Shown here in pieces: positions 8,499 to 17,329 of a stretch of 64,000 nt of DNA. The stretch spans positions 1 through 64,000 of the forward strand of contig NZ_VCIW01000010.1 of the NCBI RefSeq assembly GCF_005765165.1. Reading direction: 5' to 3'. The notes beneath the pieces are model-generated. The model was not told the origin of the DNA. It was given only the letters and a program-made list of their open reading frames with translations, and did no database searches. This stretch comes from Paenibacillus antri. GTDB taxonomy: Bacteria; Bacillota; Bacilli; Paenibacillales; YIM-B00363. Positions within the stretch are counted from its first letter, which is position 1, and each line of letters starts with the position of its first letter. Made by a program: the position numbers and the translations under genes.

Positions 8499-9287
8499 AT
8501 GAGAGAGGAACCGGTCCTATCGATTCGAGACCTGCGCATGAAATACGATGACCGCTACGTACTGAACGGCATCGACTTGGAGGCGTATCCGGGGCAGATT
8601 ATCGGCTACATCGGCCCGAACGGGGCGGGGAAGAGCACGACGGTGAAAATTATGCTCGGCCTCGTCGAGGGCTATACCGGCGAGGTGAAGCTGTTCGGGA
8701 AGAGCGTCGGCGACGGCGATCTTGAATATAAGCGGCGCATCGGGTACGTGCCCGAAGTGTCGGATTTGTACGACAGCCTGACGGCGGCGGAATACGCGAC
8801 GTTCGTAGGGGAGCTCTACGGGCTGACGTACGAGGAAGCGGAGCGGAAGGCCGAGCGGCTGATGGGGCTGTTCGGGCTGGGGGATGCGTATCGGTCGCGG
8901 ATCTCGTCGTTTTCCAAGGGCATGCGCCAGAAAACGATGATCGTCTGCAGCCTGCTCCACGATCCGGATATTTTGTTCTTGGACGAGCCGCTCAGCGGAC
9001 TCGACGCGAACAGCGTGCTGATCGTGAAGGAGGTCATGGCGAGGCTGGCGGCGCGGGGGAAGACGATCTTCTACTCCTCGCACATTATGGAAGTCGTGGA
9101 GAAGATCAGTCACAGGATCATCCTGATCGACGGCGGCCGCGTCGCGGCGGACGGCACGTTCGAGGAGTTGAGCGCGCAGAACGAGAAGGGGTCGCTCGAG
9201 GATATTTTCAACCGGTTGACGGGCTTCCACGAGCATAAAGAGCTAGCGGAGCGGTTCGTCGACGTCGTGCAAGAGGGCCGGCCATGA
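8499..9287 (+). CDS. ABC transporter ATP-binding protein
   Basis: A 262-residue ATPase with Walker A GPNGAGKST, a Q-loop region around RRIGYVPE, signature SFSKGMRQK (deviating from LSGGQ, as is common in this ABC-2 type group) and Walker B ILFLDEPLSG, then an H-loop SSHIMEV. GGGAGG precedes the ATG. It overlaps the permease gene by ATGA, so the two form one transporter. Co-location with an ecsC homologue downstream recalls ecsABC, but the permease is larger than EcsB, so I do not assign it. Confidence 0.9.
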   Translation: MREEPVLSIRDLRMKYDDRYVLNGIDLEAYPGQIIGYIGPNGAGKSTTVKIMLGLVEGYTGEVKLFGKSVGDGDLEYKRRIGYVPEVSDLYDSLTAAEYATFVGELYGLTYEEAERKAERLMGLFGLGDAYRSRISSFSKGMRQKTMIVCSLLHDPDILFLDEPLSGLDANSVLIVKEVMARLAARGKTIFYSSHIMEVVEKISHRIILIDGGRVAADGTFEELSAQNEKGSLEDIFNRLTGFHEHKELAERFVDVVQEGRP

Positions 9288-10912
9288 GGGACTATCCGAC
9301 GCTCAAGGCGCTTGACGCGTTCCGCGGGCTGTTCGCGCTGGCCGGCGTGAATTATCCCGTCATGCGGCGCATTTTACAGGCGAAGCTTACGATGGACCGC
9401 CGGCGGTCGCCGACGGCGTTCTCGCAATATAACGCTAAGGCGGACGACGGCCGCGACCGGAACGTGCTTGCGGGAGCGTTGTGGCTTTACGCTTTGATGG
9501 GGCTTATTATGGTGCCGTTCGTTATCTTGGGGGACGCGTTCTGGTTTCAGATGAGTCTCGTGTTCGGCATCTTCCTGTTTTTCGCTTCGACGGCGATGAT
9601 CTCCGACTTCTCGTCGGTGCTGCTCGACGTGCGCGATCGGAACGTGCTCGGCACGAAGCCGATCGACCGGCGAACGATCGGCGCGGCGAAGGCGGTGCAC
9701 GTCTTCCTCTATCTCGCGACGGTGACCTCCGCGCTGATCGCGGGGCCGCTCGTCGCGGGAACGATCAAGCACGGCCCCGGGTTCGCGGCGCTGTTCCTCG
9801 CCGCCGTCGCGCTGATCGATCTGGCGGTCGTGGCGGCGACGGCGATGCTGTACGCGGCGCTGCTCCGATGGTTCGACGGCGAGCGGCTGAAGGATACGAT
9901 CAACTACGTGCAGATCGCGCTGTCGATCGCGATCACCGCGGGATATCAGGTGCTGGCGAGATCGTTCGGCCTCGTGGATCTCCAGGCCGGCTTCGAGCCG
10001 AGCCCTTGGCATCTGCTGCTGCCGCCGCTCTGGTTCGCCGCGCCGTTCGAGCTGCTGCTTCGCGGGGCGACGGGAACGGTCGCCGCGGCCGGGGCGATCT
10101 TGGCGCTCGCGGTGCCGATCGCGGCTATCGCGCTCTACGCGCGGATGGCGCCGGCATTCGAGCGGAGCCTCGTCAAGCTGGCGTCGCACGGCGGCAAGCC
10201 GAGGCGAAGCGGTTCGCGGCGAATGTCGGGGCGGCTGGCCGGGTTGCTCTGCGCGTCGCGGGAGGAGCAGGCGTTCTTCCGATTCGCGTCGTCGATGCTG
10301 ACGGCGGAGCGGGAATTTAAACTCAAGGTGTACCCGTCGCTCGGCTTCGCGCTCGTATTTCCGTTCATCTTCCTGTTCCAAGGCCTCGCGGACATGAGCC
10401 TCGCGGAGATGGCGGGCACCCGGTGGCATCTGTCGATCTATCTCGGGGGGATTATGATTCCCTCCGTGTTATATATGTTGAAATACTCCGGAGCGTATAA
10501 AGGAGCGTGGATTTTCCGCGTCGCGCCGTCGGCGGATCGGAGCGCGATGTATCGCGGCACGGTCAAGGCGGCGCTGGCGCGCCTCTTGGCCCCGGTGACG
10601 CTGCTGCTCGGCGTCGCGTATTTCGCGATTTTCGGCGTCGGCTTCGCGCCGCACTTCGCGGCGGTCGCGCTCGGGTTTTGTTTGTACGCGGCTTTGTGCT
10701 TCTTGTTTTCGAAGAAGACGCCGCCGTTTTCCGAATCGTTCGTCGGGGCGAAAGGAGGCGGTATCGAGATGATCGCGTTGATGCTGCTGCTCGTCGTGTT
10801 CTTCTTATTGCATCTGGCGTCGACGTACGCGGTTTGGGGCGTCTGGGCGTATATCGCCCTCTTGCTCCTGGCGAATCGGTACGTCTGGAGGACGGCGTTC
10901 CGGGTTTCCTGA
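9284..10912 (+). CDS. ABC transporter permease (large, uncharacterised)
   Basis: A 542-residue polytopic membrane protein with some twelve hydrophobic stretches in two groups (for example LWLYALMGLIMVPFVI, FALVFPFIFLFQGLA and IALMLLLVVFFLLHLAS), separated by a basic cytoplasmic stretch with KPRRSGSRRMSGR. The start lies in the stop of the ATPase gene, so it is that ATPase's membrane partner. Size is greater than EcsB-type permeases. Direction of transport and substrate cannot be read from the sequence. Confidence 0.8.
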   Translation: MRDYPTLKALDAFRGLFALAGVNYPVMRRILQAKLTMDRRRSPTAFSQYNAKADDGRDRNVLAGALWLYALMGLIMVPFVILGDAFWFQMSLVFGIFLFFASTAMISDFSSVLLDVRDRNVLGTKPIDRRTIGAAKAVHVFLYLATVTSALIAGPLVAGTIKHGPGFAALFLAAVALIDLAVVAATAMLYAALLRWFDGERLKDTINYVQIALSIAITAGYQVLARSFGLVDLQAGFEPSPWHLLLPPLWFAAPFELLLRGATGTVAAAGAILALAVPIAAIALYARMAPAFERSLVKLASHGGKPRRSGSRRMSGRLAGLLCASREEQAFFRFASSMLTAEREFKLKVYPSLGFALVFPFIFLFQGLADMSLAEMAGTRWHLSIYLGGIMIPSVLYMLKYSGAYKGAWIFRVAPSADRSAMYRGTVKAALARLLAPVTLLLGVAYFAIFGVGFAPHFAAVALGFCLYAALCFLFSKKTPPFSESFVGAKGGGIEMIALMLLLVVFFLLHLASTYAVWGVWAYIALLLLANRYVWRTAFRVS

Positions 10913-10951
10913 CGATCCGTGTATACTGAGGGGATAAGGAGGTGCGTCTTC

Positions 10952-11590
10952 GTGGCGGAGATGCTGGACGTATTCGACGAAGCGATGCAGCCGCTCGGGG
11001 TGCGGTCTCGAGAAGATGTCCATAAGCTCGGGCTGTGGCACCAGACGTTCCAATGCTGGTTCGTGCGGCGGATCGATGGCGTCGATACGATTTATTTTCA
11101 AGAACGGCACGAATCGAAAGCGGATTTCCCCGGACTGCTCGATATTACGGCGGCGGGCCACCTGAGCGCGGGCGAGACGCTGGAGGACGGGGCGCGCGAG
11201 ATCGAGGAAGAGCTCGGCGTCGCGGTCCCTCGGGAGGCGCTGTCGTACGCCGGCTGCAAGCCGTACAAGTACCGGAAGGACGGATTTATCGATCGCGAGT
11301 TTTGCCATGTGCACTATTACGTATGCGAGCTGCCGCTCGAGGCGTTCCGCTTCCGGGACGGCGAGGTGTCGGCGATCGTGCTGATGACGCTGGCCGACGC
11401 GCGGCGGATCGTGCGGGACGCGGAAGCCACCGCGCCGGCCGTTCGGGCCGTCCCCGAACGGGGGGAGCGGCGGGACATCGTCGTCCGTTGGGCGGACCTC
11501 GTGCCGCACGAGAAGCGTTATTACGAAGCGGCGTTCGACGAAGCGGAGCGGCTGCTGGCGCGCGGCCGAGCGGATTTCTCCGCGACCTGA
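10952..11590 (+). CDS. Nudix hydrolase
   Basis: A 212-residue Nudix protein. The Nudix box is intact around residues 58-80: G-H-L, then E of AGETL, then REIEEELGV, giving the Gx5Ex7REUxEExGU pattern that binds the metal. Length and the DVFDEAMQP / HQTFQCWF opening resemble the isopentenyl-diphosphate-isomerase-like Nudix subgroup found in Bacilli. GTG at 10952 is chosen because AAGGAGG sits 9 nt before it; the earlier in-frame GTG at 10919 lacks one. It follows the ABC permease closely. Substrate uncertain. Confidence 0.88.
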   Translation: MAEMLDVFDEAMQPLGVRSREDVHKLGLWHQTFQCWFVRRIDGVDTIYFQERHESKADFPGLLDITAAGHLSAGETLEDGAREIEEELGVAVPREALSYAGCKPYKYRKDGFIDREFCHVHYYVCELPLEAFRFRDGEVSAIVLMTLADARRIVRDAEATAPAVRAVPERGERRDIVVRWADLVPHEKRYYEAAFDEAERLLARGRADFSAT

Positions 11591-11682
11591 GACCGGACGG
11601 CGGATGGCGCGTAGTAGGATGGAGAATACTATGTTCAAAGCTGGAAGCCATGCCGCAATTATCGGAACAGGAGGCGGATTCG

Positions 11683-12537
11683 ATGCAAGCGACTATGGAA
11701 AGCGAAGCGTATTTGCGCTCGGAGCTGCAAGCCATCGAACGTTGGGAGTCCGAACAGAAGGATTTATGGTTTTGGGAGAAGCTCGGGCGGCTGCCGTTCG
11801 TCATGCTCGACAAGGTGACGCCGAAGATCGTGCACGAGAAGATCGGGATCGCGTTGAACGAAATCGGGAGCTTCATTCAGACGGGAGGACAATATCTCGT
11901 CTCGGAGCGCGAGATCGTAGGTCAAGTGGAGAAGGAAGCGCTGGGCAAGGAAGGCGTCGTCGGCTTCACGCTCGACCACGTGCGGCAGGCGCCGCTCGAC
12001 GCGATGGATCGGACGGCGGACGCGCTGGCGGAAAGCCGCGCGAATCTGGCCACGGCTCAAGGCGCGACGACCGGCTTCGGCGGCTTGTTCACGCTGGCGA
12101 TCGACATCCCGGCCGTGCTCGGGCTGTCGTTGAAGGTGCTGCAGGAGATGGCGCTGTGCTACGGGTACGACCCGCAGCAGAAGCATGAGCGCGAGTTTGT
12201 CGTCAAGTGTCTCCAATTCGCGTCGTCGGACATCGTCGGCAAGAAGGCGGTGCTGGAGGACTTAGACAAGATGGCGGCCGCGCGGAGCGGACAGAGCGGC
12301 GAAGGCGGGGAACGGACCGCGATGTCGCAGCTGCAAGGCTGGCGCGAGGTCGTGGCGTCCTATCGCGACAACTTCGGCTGGAAGAAGCTGTTCCAGCTCG
12401 TGCCGATCGCGGGGATGGTGTTCGGGGCGTACATTAACCGGGGAACGCTCAAGGACGTGGCGGAAGCCGGGAAGATGCTGTATCGCAAACGCAGAATCAT
12501 GGAGCGGCTCGCCGCTTCGAGCCGGCAAAACGAATAA
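11683..12537 (+). CDS. ecsC: EcsC family protein
   Basis: A 284-residue member of the EcsC family, named after the third gene of the B. subtilis ecs operon. Features: amphipathic N-terminal helices (AIERWESEQKDLWFWEKLG), a glycine-rich hydrophobic centre (GFGGLFTLAIDIPAVLGLSL, ALCYGYDP), and a C-terminal hydrophobic segment (LVPIAGMVFGAYINRGTLKD). Start at the ATG 11683 rather than 11650 because CAGGAGG lies 8 nt upstream of the former. Biochemical function is unknown; association with membranes is inferred. A terminator follows. Confidence 0.85.
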   Translation: MQATMESEAYLRSELQAIERWESEQKDLWFWEKLGRLPFVMLDKVTPKIVHEKIGIALNEIGSFIQTGGQYLVSEREIVGQVEKEALGKEGVVGFTLDHVRQAPLDAMDRTADALAESRANLATAQGATTGFGGLFTLAIDIPAVLGLSLKVLQEMALCYGYDPQQKHEREFVVKCLQFASSDIVGKKAVLEDLDKMAAARSGQSGEGGERTAMSQLQGWREVVASYRDNFGWKKLFQLVPIAGMVFGAYINRGTLKDVAEAGKMLYRKRRIMERLAASSRQNE

Positions 12538-12551
12538 CATCGGATTTTCGA

Positions 12552-12582
12552 TCCCTCGACCTTACGGTCGGGGGATTTTTCA
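12552..12582 (+). terminator. Terminator after ecsC
   Basis: CCCTCGACC pairs with GGTCGGGGG (one G-T pair) across a four-base loop, followed by ATTTTT. It lies 15 bp after the ecsC stop. Confidence 0.85.
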
Positions 12583-12719
12583 GTTTCGGAGCATATCCCC
12601 TTGCTGGAAGGCTGCGTTCGGTCCTGCGAGGACAAAATATTTGGTCCGACTAGGCAGTTGTCCACATACAGCGCTTACACCTCACATATGATGAAGTATC
12701 ATGATGGGAGGTGATAGGG

Positions 12720-12902
12720 ATGGATAAATTCTGGTCCTATCTAGGCGGAGTCATCGGCGGCTACACGTTGGTCCAAGCGCCTCTGGGCAGCTTCGGGCTC
12801 GGCGGATTGGAGCCGGTGCTCGACATCGTGGGCGCGTTATCGATGATCGTGTTTGGCGCGGCGCTTGTCGTGAAAGGCGTGTTTACGCTCGTCGGCAAAT
12901 AA
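12720..12902 (+). CDS. Small two-helix membrane protein
   Basis: Sixty residues with two glycine-rich hydrophobic segments: FWSYLGGVIGGYTLVQAPLG and VLDIVGALSMIVFGAALVV, then VKGVFTLVGK. I do not recognise the family. ATG at 12720 is preceded by GGGAGGTG at a spacing of 6, which rules out the in-frame upstream GTG. A small palindrome ATGAT(5)ATCAT lies just before the ribosome site. The gene stands alone between two terminators. Confidence 0.65.
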   Translation: MDKFWSYLGGVIGGYTLVQAPLGSFGLGGLEPVLDIVGALSMIVFGAALVVKGVFTLVGK

Positions 12903-12911
12903 GCGAAGGCA

Positions 12912-12960
12912 AAAAGGTGCAGCCCCTCGAGAAAACGAGGAGACTGCACCTTTTTTTTTC
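12912..12960 (+). terminator. Strong terminator after the small membrane protein
   Basis: AAGGTGCAG (12915-12923) pairs with CTGCACCTT (12945-12953), with an inner CCTCG/CGAGG stem, ending in nine T. The A-run on the 5' side could make it bidirectional. Confidence 0.9.
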
Positions 12961-13030
12961 GTTGATCGATACGAAAAATTTTCTGATTTATGTAATATAA
13001 GGCGGGTTCGACAAAAATTGATGGTTTAAA

Positions 13031-13067
13031 CCTCCCGGTTCTATAAGTTACCCTTATGGGCGGGAGG
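13031..13067 (+). promoter_or_regulatory. Hairpin that could mask the ribosome site of the NlpC/P60 gene
   Basis: CCTCCCG (13031-13037) is exactly complementary to CGGGAGG (13061-13067), the latter being the Shine-Dalgarno of the hydrolase gene. The leader RNA could therefore fold to block translation. This is a prediction from complementarity alone. Confidence 0.4.
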
Positions 13068-13078
13068 GGGAAAAGGAA

Positions 13079-13540
13079 ATGAAACGCATTACTTTGCTAG
13101 GGCTCATGTGTCTGCTGTCCGTGATGTTGGCCGTTCCGCAAGCGTCGGCCGCCGCTTCCGGGACCAGAATCGCGGCTACCGCCAAGACGTATCTCGGGGA
13201 TTTCAAATACAAGTTCGGCGCGGAACCATGGAATTCGAGGTATAAGTATTCGGATTGTTCCTCATTCGTCCAACTCGTGTTCAATAAGAGACACGGCTAT
13301 CATTTACCTCGGACAAGCAGGTCGCAAGCGAAGAAAGGCAAATACGTCTCTAAGTCCAACTTGAAAAAGGGAGATCTCGTCTTCTTCGACACGAATGACG
13401 ACGGCAAGATCAACCATGTAGGCATCTACATCGGAAACGGCGATTTCATTCACAGCTCTCCGGTGAATCGGGTCGGCAAGAGCGACTTATCCTCGGGCTG
13501 GTGGAAGAAGCATTACGTTACGGCCCGTCGGGTGTTATAA
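13079..13540 (+). CDS. Secreted NlpC/P60 peptidoglycan endopeptidase
   Basis: A 153-residue exported cysteine peptidase. Residues 1-25 form a signal peptide (LLGLMCLLSVMLAVPQASA, cut after ASA). The remainder is a single NlpC/P60 domain with catalytic Cys in SDCSSFVQLVF and His in INHVGIYIGNG; the third polar residue would be in the FIHSS region. There is no wall-binding repeat domain. The family hydrolyses D-gamma-glutamyl-meso-diaminopimelate bonds in cell-wall peptides. Its ribosome site may be masked by an upstream hairpin. Confidence 0.92.
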   Translation: MKRITLLGLMCLLSVMLAVPQASAAASGTRIAATAKTYLGDFKYKFGAEPWNSRYKYSDCSSFVQLVFNKRHGYHLPRTSRSQAKKGKYVSKSNLKKGDLVFFDTNDDGKINHVGIYIGNGDFIHSSPVNRVGKSDLSSGWWKKHYVTARRVL

Positions 13541-13641
13541 TCCGCACACTCATATCTATATTGACCGAGTTCGCAGCGGAAATGTTGCGACAACGGCAAG
13601 GGGGTTCATGGGAATCCGCCCTCTTGCTGCCAAGACGAAAA

Positions 13642-13671
13642 CAAGCCTCGGCGTATTCCGCCGGGGCTTTC
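13642..13671 (+). terminator. Possible terminator between NlpC/P60 and DUF1232 genes
   Basis: AAGCC..GGCG and CGCC..GGCTT form an interrupted hairpin around the TATTC loop, ending in GGGCTTTCC. The T-run is short, so the call is weak. Confidence 0.4.
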
Positions 13672-13708
13672 CGATGTATAGTAGAAGGAAAACCAGGAGG
13701 GGATCGAC

Positions 13709-14092
13709 GTGGACAAGCTGCGCGCCTGGGCGAAACGGTTGAAACGGCAGTTGTTCGCTTTGTATCTCGCCGCTCGGCGTCCGGATACGCCGTGGTACGC
13801 CAAGGCGACGGCCGCGGCGGTCGTCGCTTACGCGTTCAGTCCGATCGATTTGATACCGGATTTCATTCCGGTGTTAGGACTGCTGGACGATATCGTACTG
13901 GTGCCGCTCGGCGTGTGGCTGGCGCTGCGGCTCGTGCCCGACGCCGTCCTGCGCGAATGCCGGGAAGAGGCGGAACGCCGGCTCGCGGAGGGCGGCCGGA
14001 AGCCGGTCTCGCGCGTCGGCGCCCTCTTCGTCTGCGTCGTATGGATCGTCTGCGCCGCGGCGTTGGCGTGGTGGGCGATTCGCCGTCTCTAG
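13709..14092 (+). CDS. DUF1232 (YkvA-like) membrane protein
   Basis: A 127-residue protein with the diagnostic DUF1232 core AYAFSPIDLIPDFIPVLGLLDD near residues 40-62, flanked by hydrophobic helices, and an extra C-terminal membrane segment (ALFVCVVWIVCAAALAWWAI). Start is GTG at 13709 with AGGAGGGG upstream. Function of the family is unknown. Its last four bases overlap the end of the convergent flavoprotein gene. Confidence 0.88.
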   Translation: MDKLRAWAKRLKRQLFALYLAARRPDTPWYAKATAAAVVAYAFSPIDLIPDFIPVLGLLDDIVLVPLGVWLALRLVPDAVLRECREEAERRLAEGGRKPVSRVGALFVCVVWIVCAAALAWWAIRRL

Positions 14093-14715
14093 CTCTCCTG
14101 TTGTTTATGATGCGGGCAATATTTCCGCATCAGCTCGGCGGTGTCGGCGTCCATCGGACGCCCCCGCCGCTCCAGCTCGCTCGACACATGGTCGGTGCGG
14201 GCTTCGGGCCAGTTTTGCCCGAACTTGAATTTCGCGGTCATGTCGTCGACGACGATCTTGATCATGCCGACCGCCTTGAGCTCCTTCGCGTACTGCGGAT
14301 GCTCCGGGGTGATCGGCTCGTACCCGCCTTCGGGCTGGAGCTTGCGCATGAACGCTTCGAAGGCGGCGGCCTTCTCCGCGGCGTCCTCGATGACGACTGC
14401 GGTGCCCCGAACGAACACCGACTTAAAGAAGGCGGTCGCGGGGCACGCCATCGCCGGATCGTTCCAGTAGGAAGGGATGAGCGCGAACTCCTTGGCGACG
14501 GCGAAGGTGACGCGTTCGTTCGCCTTCAGGTTCCTCATTTTCTGCCCGACGCGGCTGCCGTGCATATAGAACGCGCCGCCTTCATAGACGAAGTTGATCG
14601 GCGTCATGTGCGGGTACCCGTCGTCTCCGTGCGTCCCGAGGAATCCGAACGTCATCTCCTTCAGGAACGCTTCGATTTCCTCTTCTTCCTTCATGTGAAA
14701 CGTGCTTCTTCTCAT
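14089..14715 (-). CDS. Pyridoxamine 5'-phosphate oxidase-like FMN-binding protein
   Basis: A 208-residue split-barrel flavoprotein: FLGTHGDDGYPHMTPINFVYEGGAFYMHG is the usual beta-barrel opening, followed by GQKMRNLKANERVTFAV and a buried WNDP segment. Proteins of this class bind FMN, heme or F420; a vitamin B6 oxidase role is not proven because they are often of unknown substrate. ATG at 14715 is chosen over upstream frame starts. It is divergent from a MocR regulator that uses pyridoxal phosphate, a pairing common in Firmicutes. Confidence 0.8.
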   Translation of the reverse strand: MRRSTFHMKEEEEIEAFLKEMTFGFLGTHGDDGYPHMTPINFVYEGGAFYMHGSRVGQKMRNLKANERVTFAVAKEFALIPSYWNDPAMACPATAFFKSVFVRGTAVVIEDAAEKAAAFEAFMRKLQPEGGYEPITPEHPQYAKELKAVGMIKIVVDDMTAKFKFGQNWPEARTDHVSSELERRGRPMDADTAELMRKYCPHHKQQES

Positions 14716-14763
14716 CTGCTTCGCCCCCGGCTTGCGTGAATTTCTCCTATTGTACGGTTCGGA

Positions 14764-14803
14764 TTGACAGGGGAAAAGATCCAATTTAGATTGGTTTTAT
14801 TGG
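14764..14803 (+). promoter_or_regulatory. Divergent promoter with three evenly spaced half-sites
   Basis: Between the flavoprotein and MocR genes, CCAAT (14781), ATTGG (14790) and ATTGG (14799) lie exactly 9 bp apart, one inverted and two direct. They overlap a -10-like TAGATT, 17 bp after a consensus TTGACA (14764-14769). MocR proteins are known to bind combined direct and inverted half-sites, so this is probably the operator of the adjacent MocR. Confidence 0.6.
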
Positions 14804-14830
14804 ACCATTTCGAATATCGGAGGGCGGCCA

Positions 14831-16297
14831 ATGGACCTGCTGACGTCGTATGAACGGTATGCGCGGGAATACCCGCAGAAATATATGGCGCTGTACCACG
14901 CGCTGCGGGACGCGATCGTCGGCGGCCGCGTGGCGCCCGGCGAGCGGCTGCCCTCGAGCCGTGCGCTGGCCGCGGCGTACGGCTTGTCGCGCGGGACGGT
15001 GAACGCGGCGTACGATTTGCTCGCCGGCGAAGGGTACGCGGCGGGAGGGGTCGGGCGCGGCACGTTCGCCTGTTACGCGCCGCCGGACGGCGCGGGCGGG
15101 TCAGGCGCGGCCGCGTCGGCGCAGCCGAAGCTGTCCGCCTGGGGCGCGCGCCTGGCGGCGGGGCTGGCGCCTCCCCGGGAGCGGGAGGCGCGGGGCTGGG
15201 CGGTCGACTTCACGACCGCCCGGACGGACGCCGCCGCGTTCCCGGCGGCGGAGTGGCGCCGGGCCGCGTACGCGGCGGCCCGGGAGACGGCGGCGGGCCG
15301 CGCCGACGCCGCCCACGACGCGCAAGGGTGCCTGCCCTTGCGCGAGGCGATCGCGCGCCACCTCGGCCGCGCGCGCGGCATCGCGACGACGGTCGAGCGC
15401 ATCGTCGTCGTGAACGGCTCGATGCAGGCGTTGGCCCTGCTCGTGCAGCTGCTCGTCGACCCCGGCGACGCGGTCGCGATCGAGCGGCCCGGCTACGGCG
15501 GCATTCGCCGGGCGGTGCTGGCGGCGGGCGGCGTGCCGATAGACGCCGACGTCGACGAGCGCGGCCTCGTCCCCGCGCCGTGGCAAGCCCGGCTGCTCGT
15601 CGCGACGCCGAACCGCCAGTTCCCGACCGGCGCGGTGCTGCCGCTCGAGCGGAGGCTCGCGCTGCTGCGCTGGGCCGCTAGCGCCGACGCGTGGATCGTC
15701 GAGGACGACTACGACAGCGAATTCCGCCACGCCGGCCGGCCGGTCGAGCCGCTGAAGTCGCTCGATTCGCAGGGGCGCGTCGTCTTCGTCGGCACGTTTT
15801 CGCGCACGATGTACACGGAGCTCCGCGTCGGTTACGCGGTGCTGCCCGACGCGCTCTTGAGCGCGTACGCGGCGCTGAAGCGGCTGTACGAGCCGCACCC
15901 GACGGGCCTCGTCGAGCAGCTGGCCTTGGCCGCGTTCATGAAGAGCGGCGGCTACGAGCGCCATTTGCGGCGCATGAAGCGGGTGTACAGCCGCAAGTAC
16001 GAGACGTTGATCGCGGCGCTGCGCGAGAAGCTGGGGCACGTCTTCGAGACGCGGCCGCAGGACGCGGGGCTGCATGTGTACGCCCGCTGGACGGGGAAGC
16101 GGGACGCGTACGAGGCGCTGATCGAGGCGTGCGCGTCGCGGGGCGTCGCCTGGTCCGACGTCTCGTACGAGCGGGACGGCGAATGGGTGTGCGCCGCCGC
16201 GTTCGGCTTCGCGGGCGTCGAACCGGAGGCGATCCGCTTCGGGATCGAGACGATCGCCGCGGCGGAAGCCGAAGGAAGAAGGAGGGGGCGCGGATGA
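14831..16297 (+). CDS. MocR-family (GntR/aminotransferase) transcriptional regulator
   Basis: A 488-residue fusion. Residues 1-80 hold a GntR winged helix (ALRDAIVGGRVAPGERLPSS, AYGLSRGTVNAAYDLL). The rest is a fold-type I aminotransferase domain: VVVNGSMQALALLVQLL, PNRQFPTGAVLPLERR, VEDDYDSEFRH, and the PLP lysine environment FVGTFSRTMYTELRVGY, where the usual Lys before the Arg-Gly region reads Thr-Met-Tyr, so PLP attachment deserves checking. Such proteins control vitamin B6, GABA or amino-acid genes. Here the likely target is the divergent PNPOx-like gene and itself. Confidence 0.9.
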   Translation: MDLLTSYERYAREYPQKYMALYHALRDAIVGGRVAPGERLPSSRALAAAYGLSRGTVNAAYDLLAGEGYAAGGVGRGTFACYAPPDGAGGSGAAASAQPKLSAWGARLAAGLAPPREREARGWAVDFTTARTDAAAFPAAEWRRAAYAAARETAAGRADAAHDAQGCLPLREAIARHLGRARGIATTVERIVVVNGSMQALALLVQLLVDPGDAVAIERPGYGGIRRAVLAAGGVPIDADVDERGLVPAPWQARLLVATPNRQFPTGAVLPLERRLALLRWAASADAWIVEDDYDSEFRHAGRPVEPLKSLDSQGRVVFVGTFSRTMYTELRVGYAVLPDALLSAYAALKRLYEPHPTGLVEQLALAAFMKSGGYERHLRRMKRVYSRKYETLIAALREKLGHVFETRPQDAGLHVYARWTGKRDAYEALIEACASRGVAWSDVSYERDGEWVCAAAFGFAGVEPEAIRFGIETIAAAEAEGRRRGRG

Positions 16298-17298
16298 TGG
16301 AGCGACGACGTGTACGAACGGCGATCGCGGCGTTGTGGCTGGGCATCGCCTTGGGGGCGCTGACCGCCTGCGAGCGGGAGCCGGGACGGACCGACGGGAC
16401 TACGGAGGCAGTGGAGGCAGTGGAGGCAGTGGAGTCGGTGGAGACGAAACCGGCGGAGCAAGAACGTCCGGAGCAAGAACGTCCGGAGCAAGAAGAACCC
16501 TTTTCCAAGAACGCCTTCGAGAAAGTCGCCGTCCCTCCGGGGTGGGCGCTCCGGCACGAGCGCGCGGACGAAGACGAGCGGGCGGCGTACGTCCTTAGGG
16601 AATACGCCGTCGACGACGCGCCGGCGGATGTTCGCCGATGGTTTCTGGAGGAGCTCGATCGGGTCGGCGGAACGGTCGTATGGTCGCATGGCGGGGAGGA
16701 GGACGCATCGCAGGACGTCGATTACGGGGCGATCGCGGAAATTCCTTCCCCGGCCGGGAACGAAACGCTGAGCGTCTATTACGGCTCGACCGCGGGGACG
16801 CCGAACGTCGCGCTGCTCCGAACGCGGTACGCGGACAGCCTGCAGGAACAGCCGTTTCTCGAAGATCATCCGTTGGTCGTTTCGGTGCCGATGGCGGACG
16901 GGTCGGAGAAGGACGTGTTCCGAGGGTACTATGAGCACCAGCATACGGATATTTACCTTGTACACTTCTACACGGCCGCGTTCTTCAAGGAGCTGGAACG
17001 GACGGAGGGCGCGCTTCGCGCGGAGCCGGCGTTTACGGTCGGGTATTTCGACGACGAGGGAGAAGAGCTGGACCCGTACGCCGACGAAGTGACCGAATCG
17101 TCGAAATTCGGCGTGAAGTTCGACGCGGGCGCGCTGCCCGAGGGGGAGCGGGAACGGGACGCCTTCCTGCGGGCGCTCGCCCGAACGGCACTGCTCGGCG
17201 ATCGGTCGATCTACTGGGACGTGCCGGCCGACAAGGCGCTCTACTTCTGGATCGGCGAGGAAGAAATCGCGGCCGTGACCGCGGGGGATTTGCTGTAG
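16294..17298 (+). CDS. Putative lipoprotein of unknown function
   Basis: A 334-residue protein with a signal peptide and lipobox LGALTAC (Cys near residue 25). After the lipobox there is an acidic, low-complexity linker built from micro-repeats at the DNA level (GGAGGCAGT three times, then GAGCAAGAACGTCCG twice). The remaining 260 residues are predicted soluble, extracytoplasmic, without a family I recognise. ATGA overlap with the MocR gene and AAGGAGGGGG upstream support the start. Confidence 0.7.
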   Translation: MMERRRVRTAIAALWLGIALGALTACEREPGRTDGTTEAVEAVEAVESVETKPAEQERPEQERPEQEEPFSKNAFEKVAVPPGWALRHERADEDERAAYVLREYAVDDAPADVRRWFLEELDRVGGTVVWSHGGEEDASQDVDYGAIAEIPSPAGNETLSVYYGSTAGTPNVALLRTRYADSLQEQPFLEDHPLVVSVPMADGSEKDVFRGYYEHQHTDIYLVHFYTAAFFKELERTEGALRAEPAFTVGYFDDEGEELDPYADEVTESSKFGVKFDAGALPEGERERDAFLRALARTALLGDRSIYWDVPADKALYFWIGEEEIAAVTAGDLL

Positions 17299-17329
17299 CC
17301 GTATAAATCTAGCGGAACTTGGCCATCCT

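Noticed and set aside
8499-12537. A full ecsABC operon
   Set aside because: EcsC is recognisable, but the permease (542 residues) is too large and unlike EcsB, and a Nudix gene intervenes.
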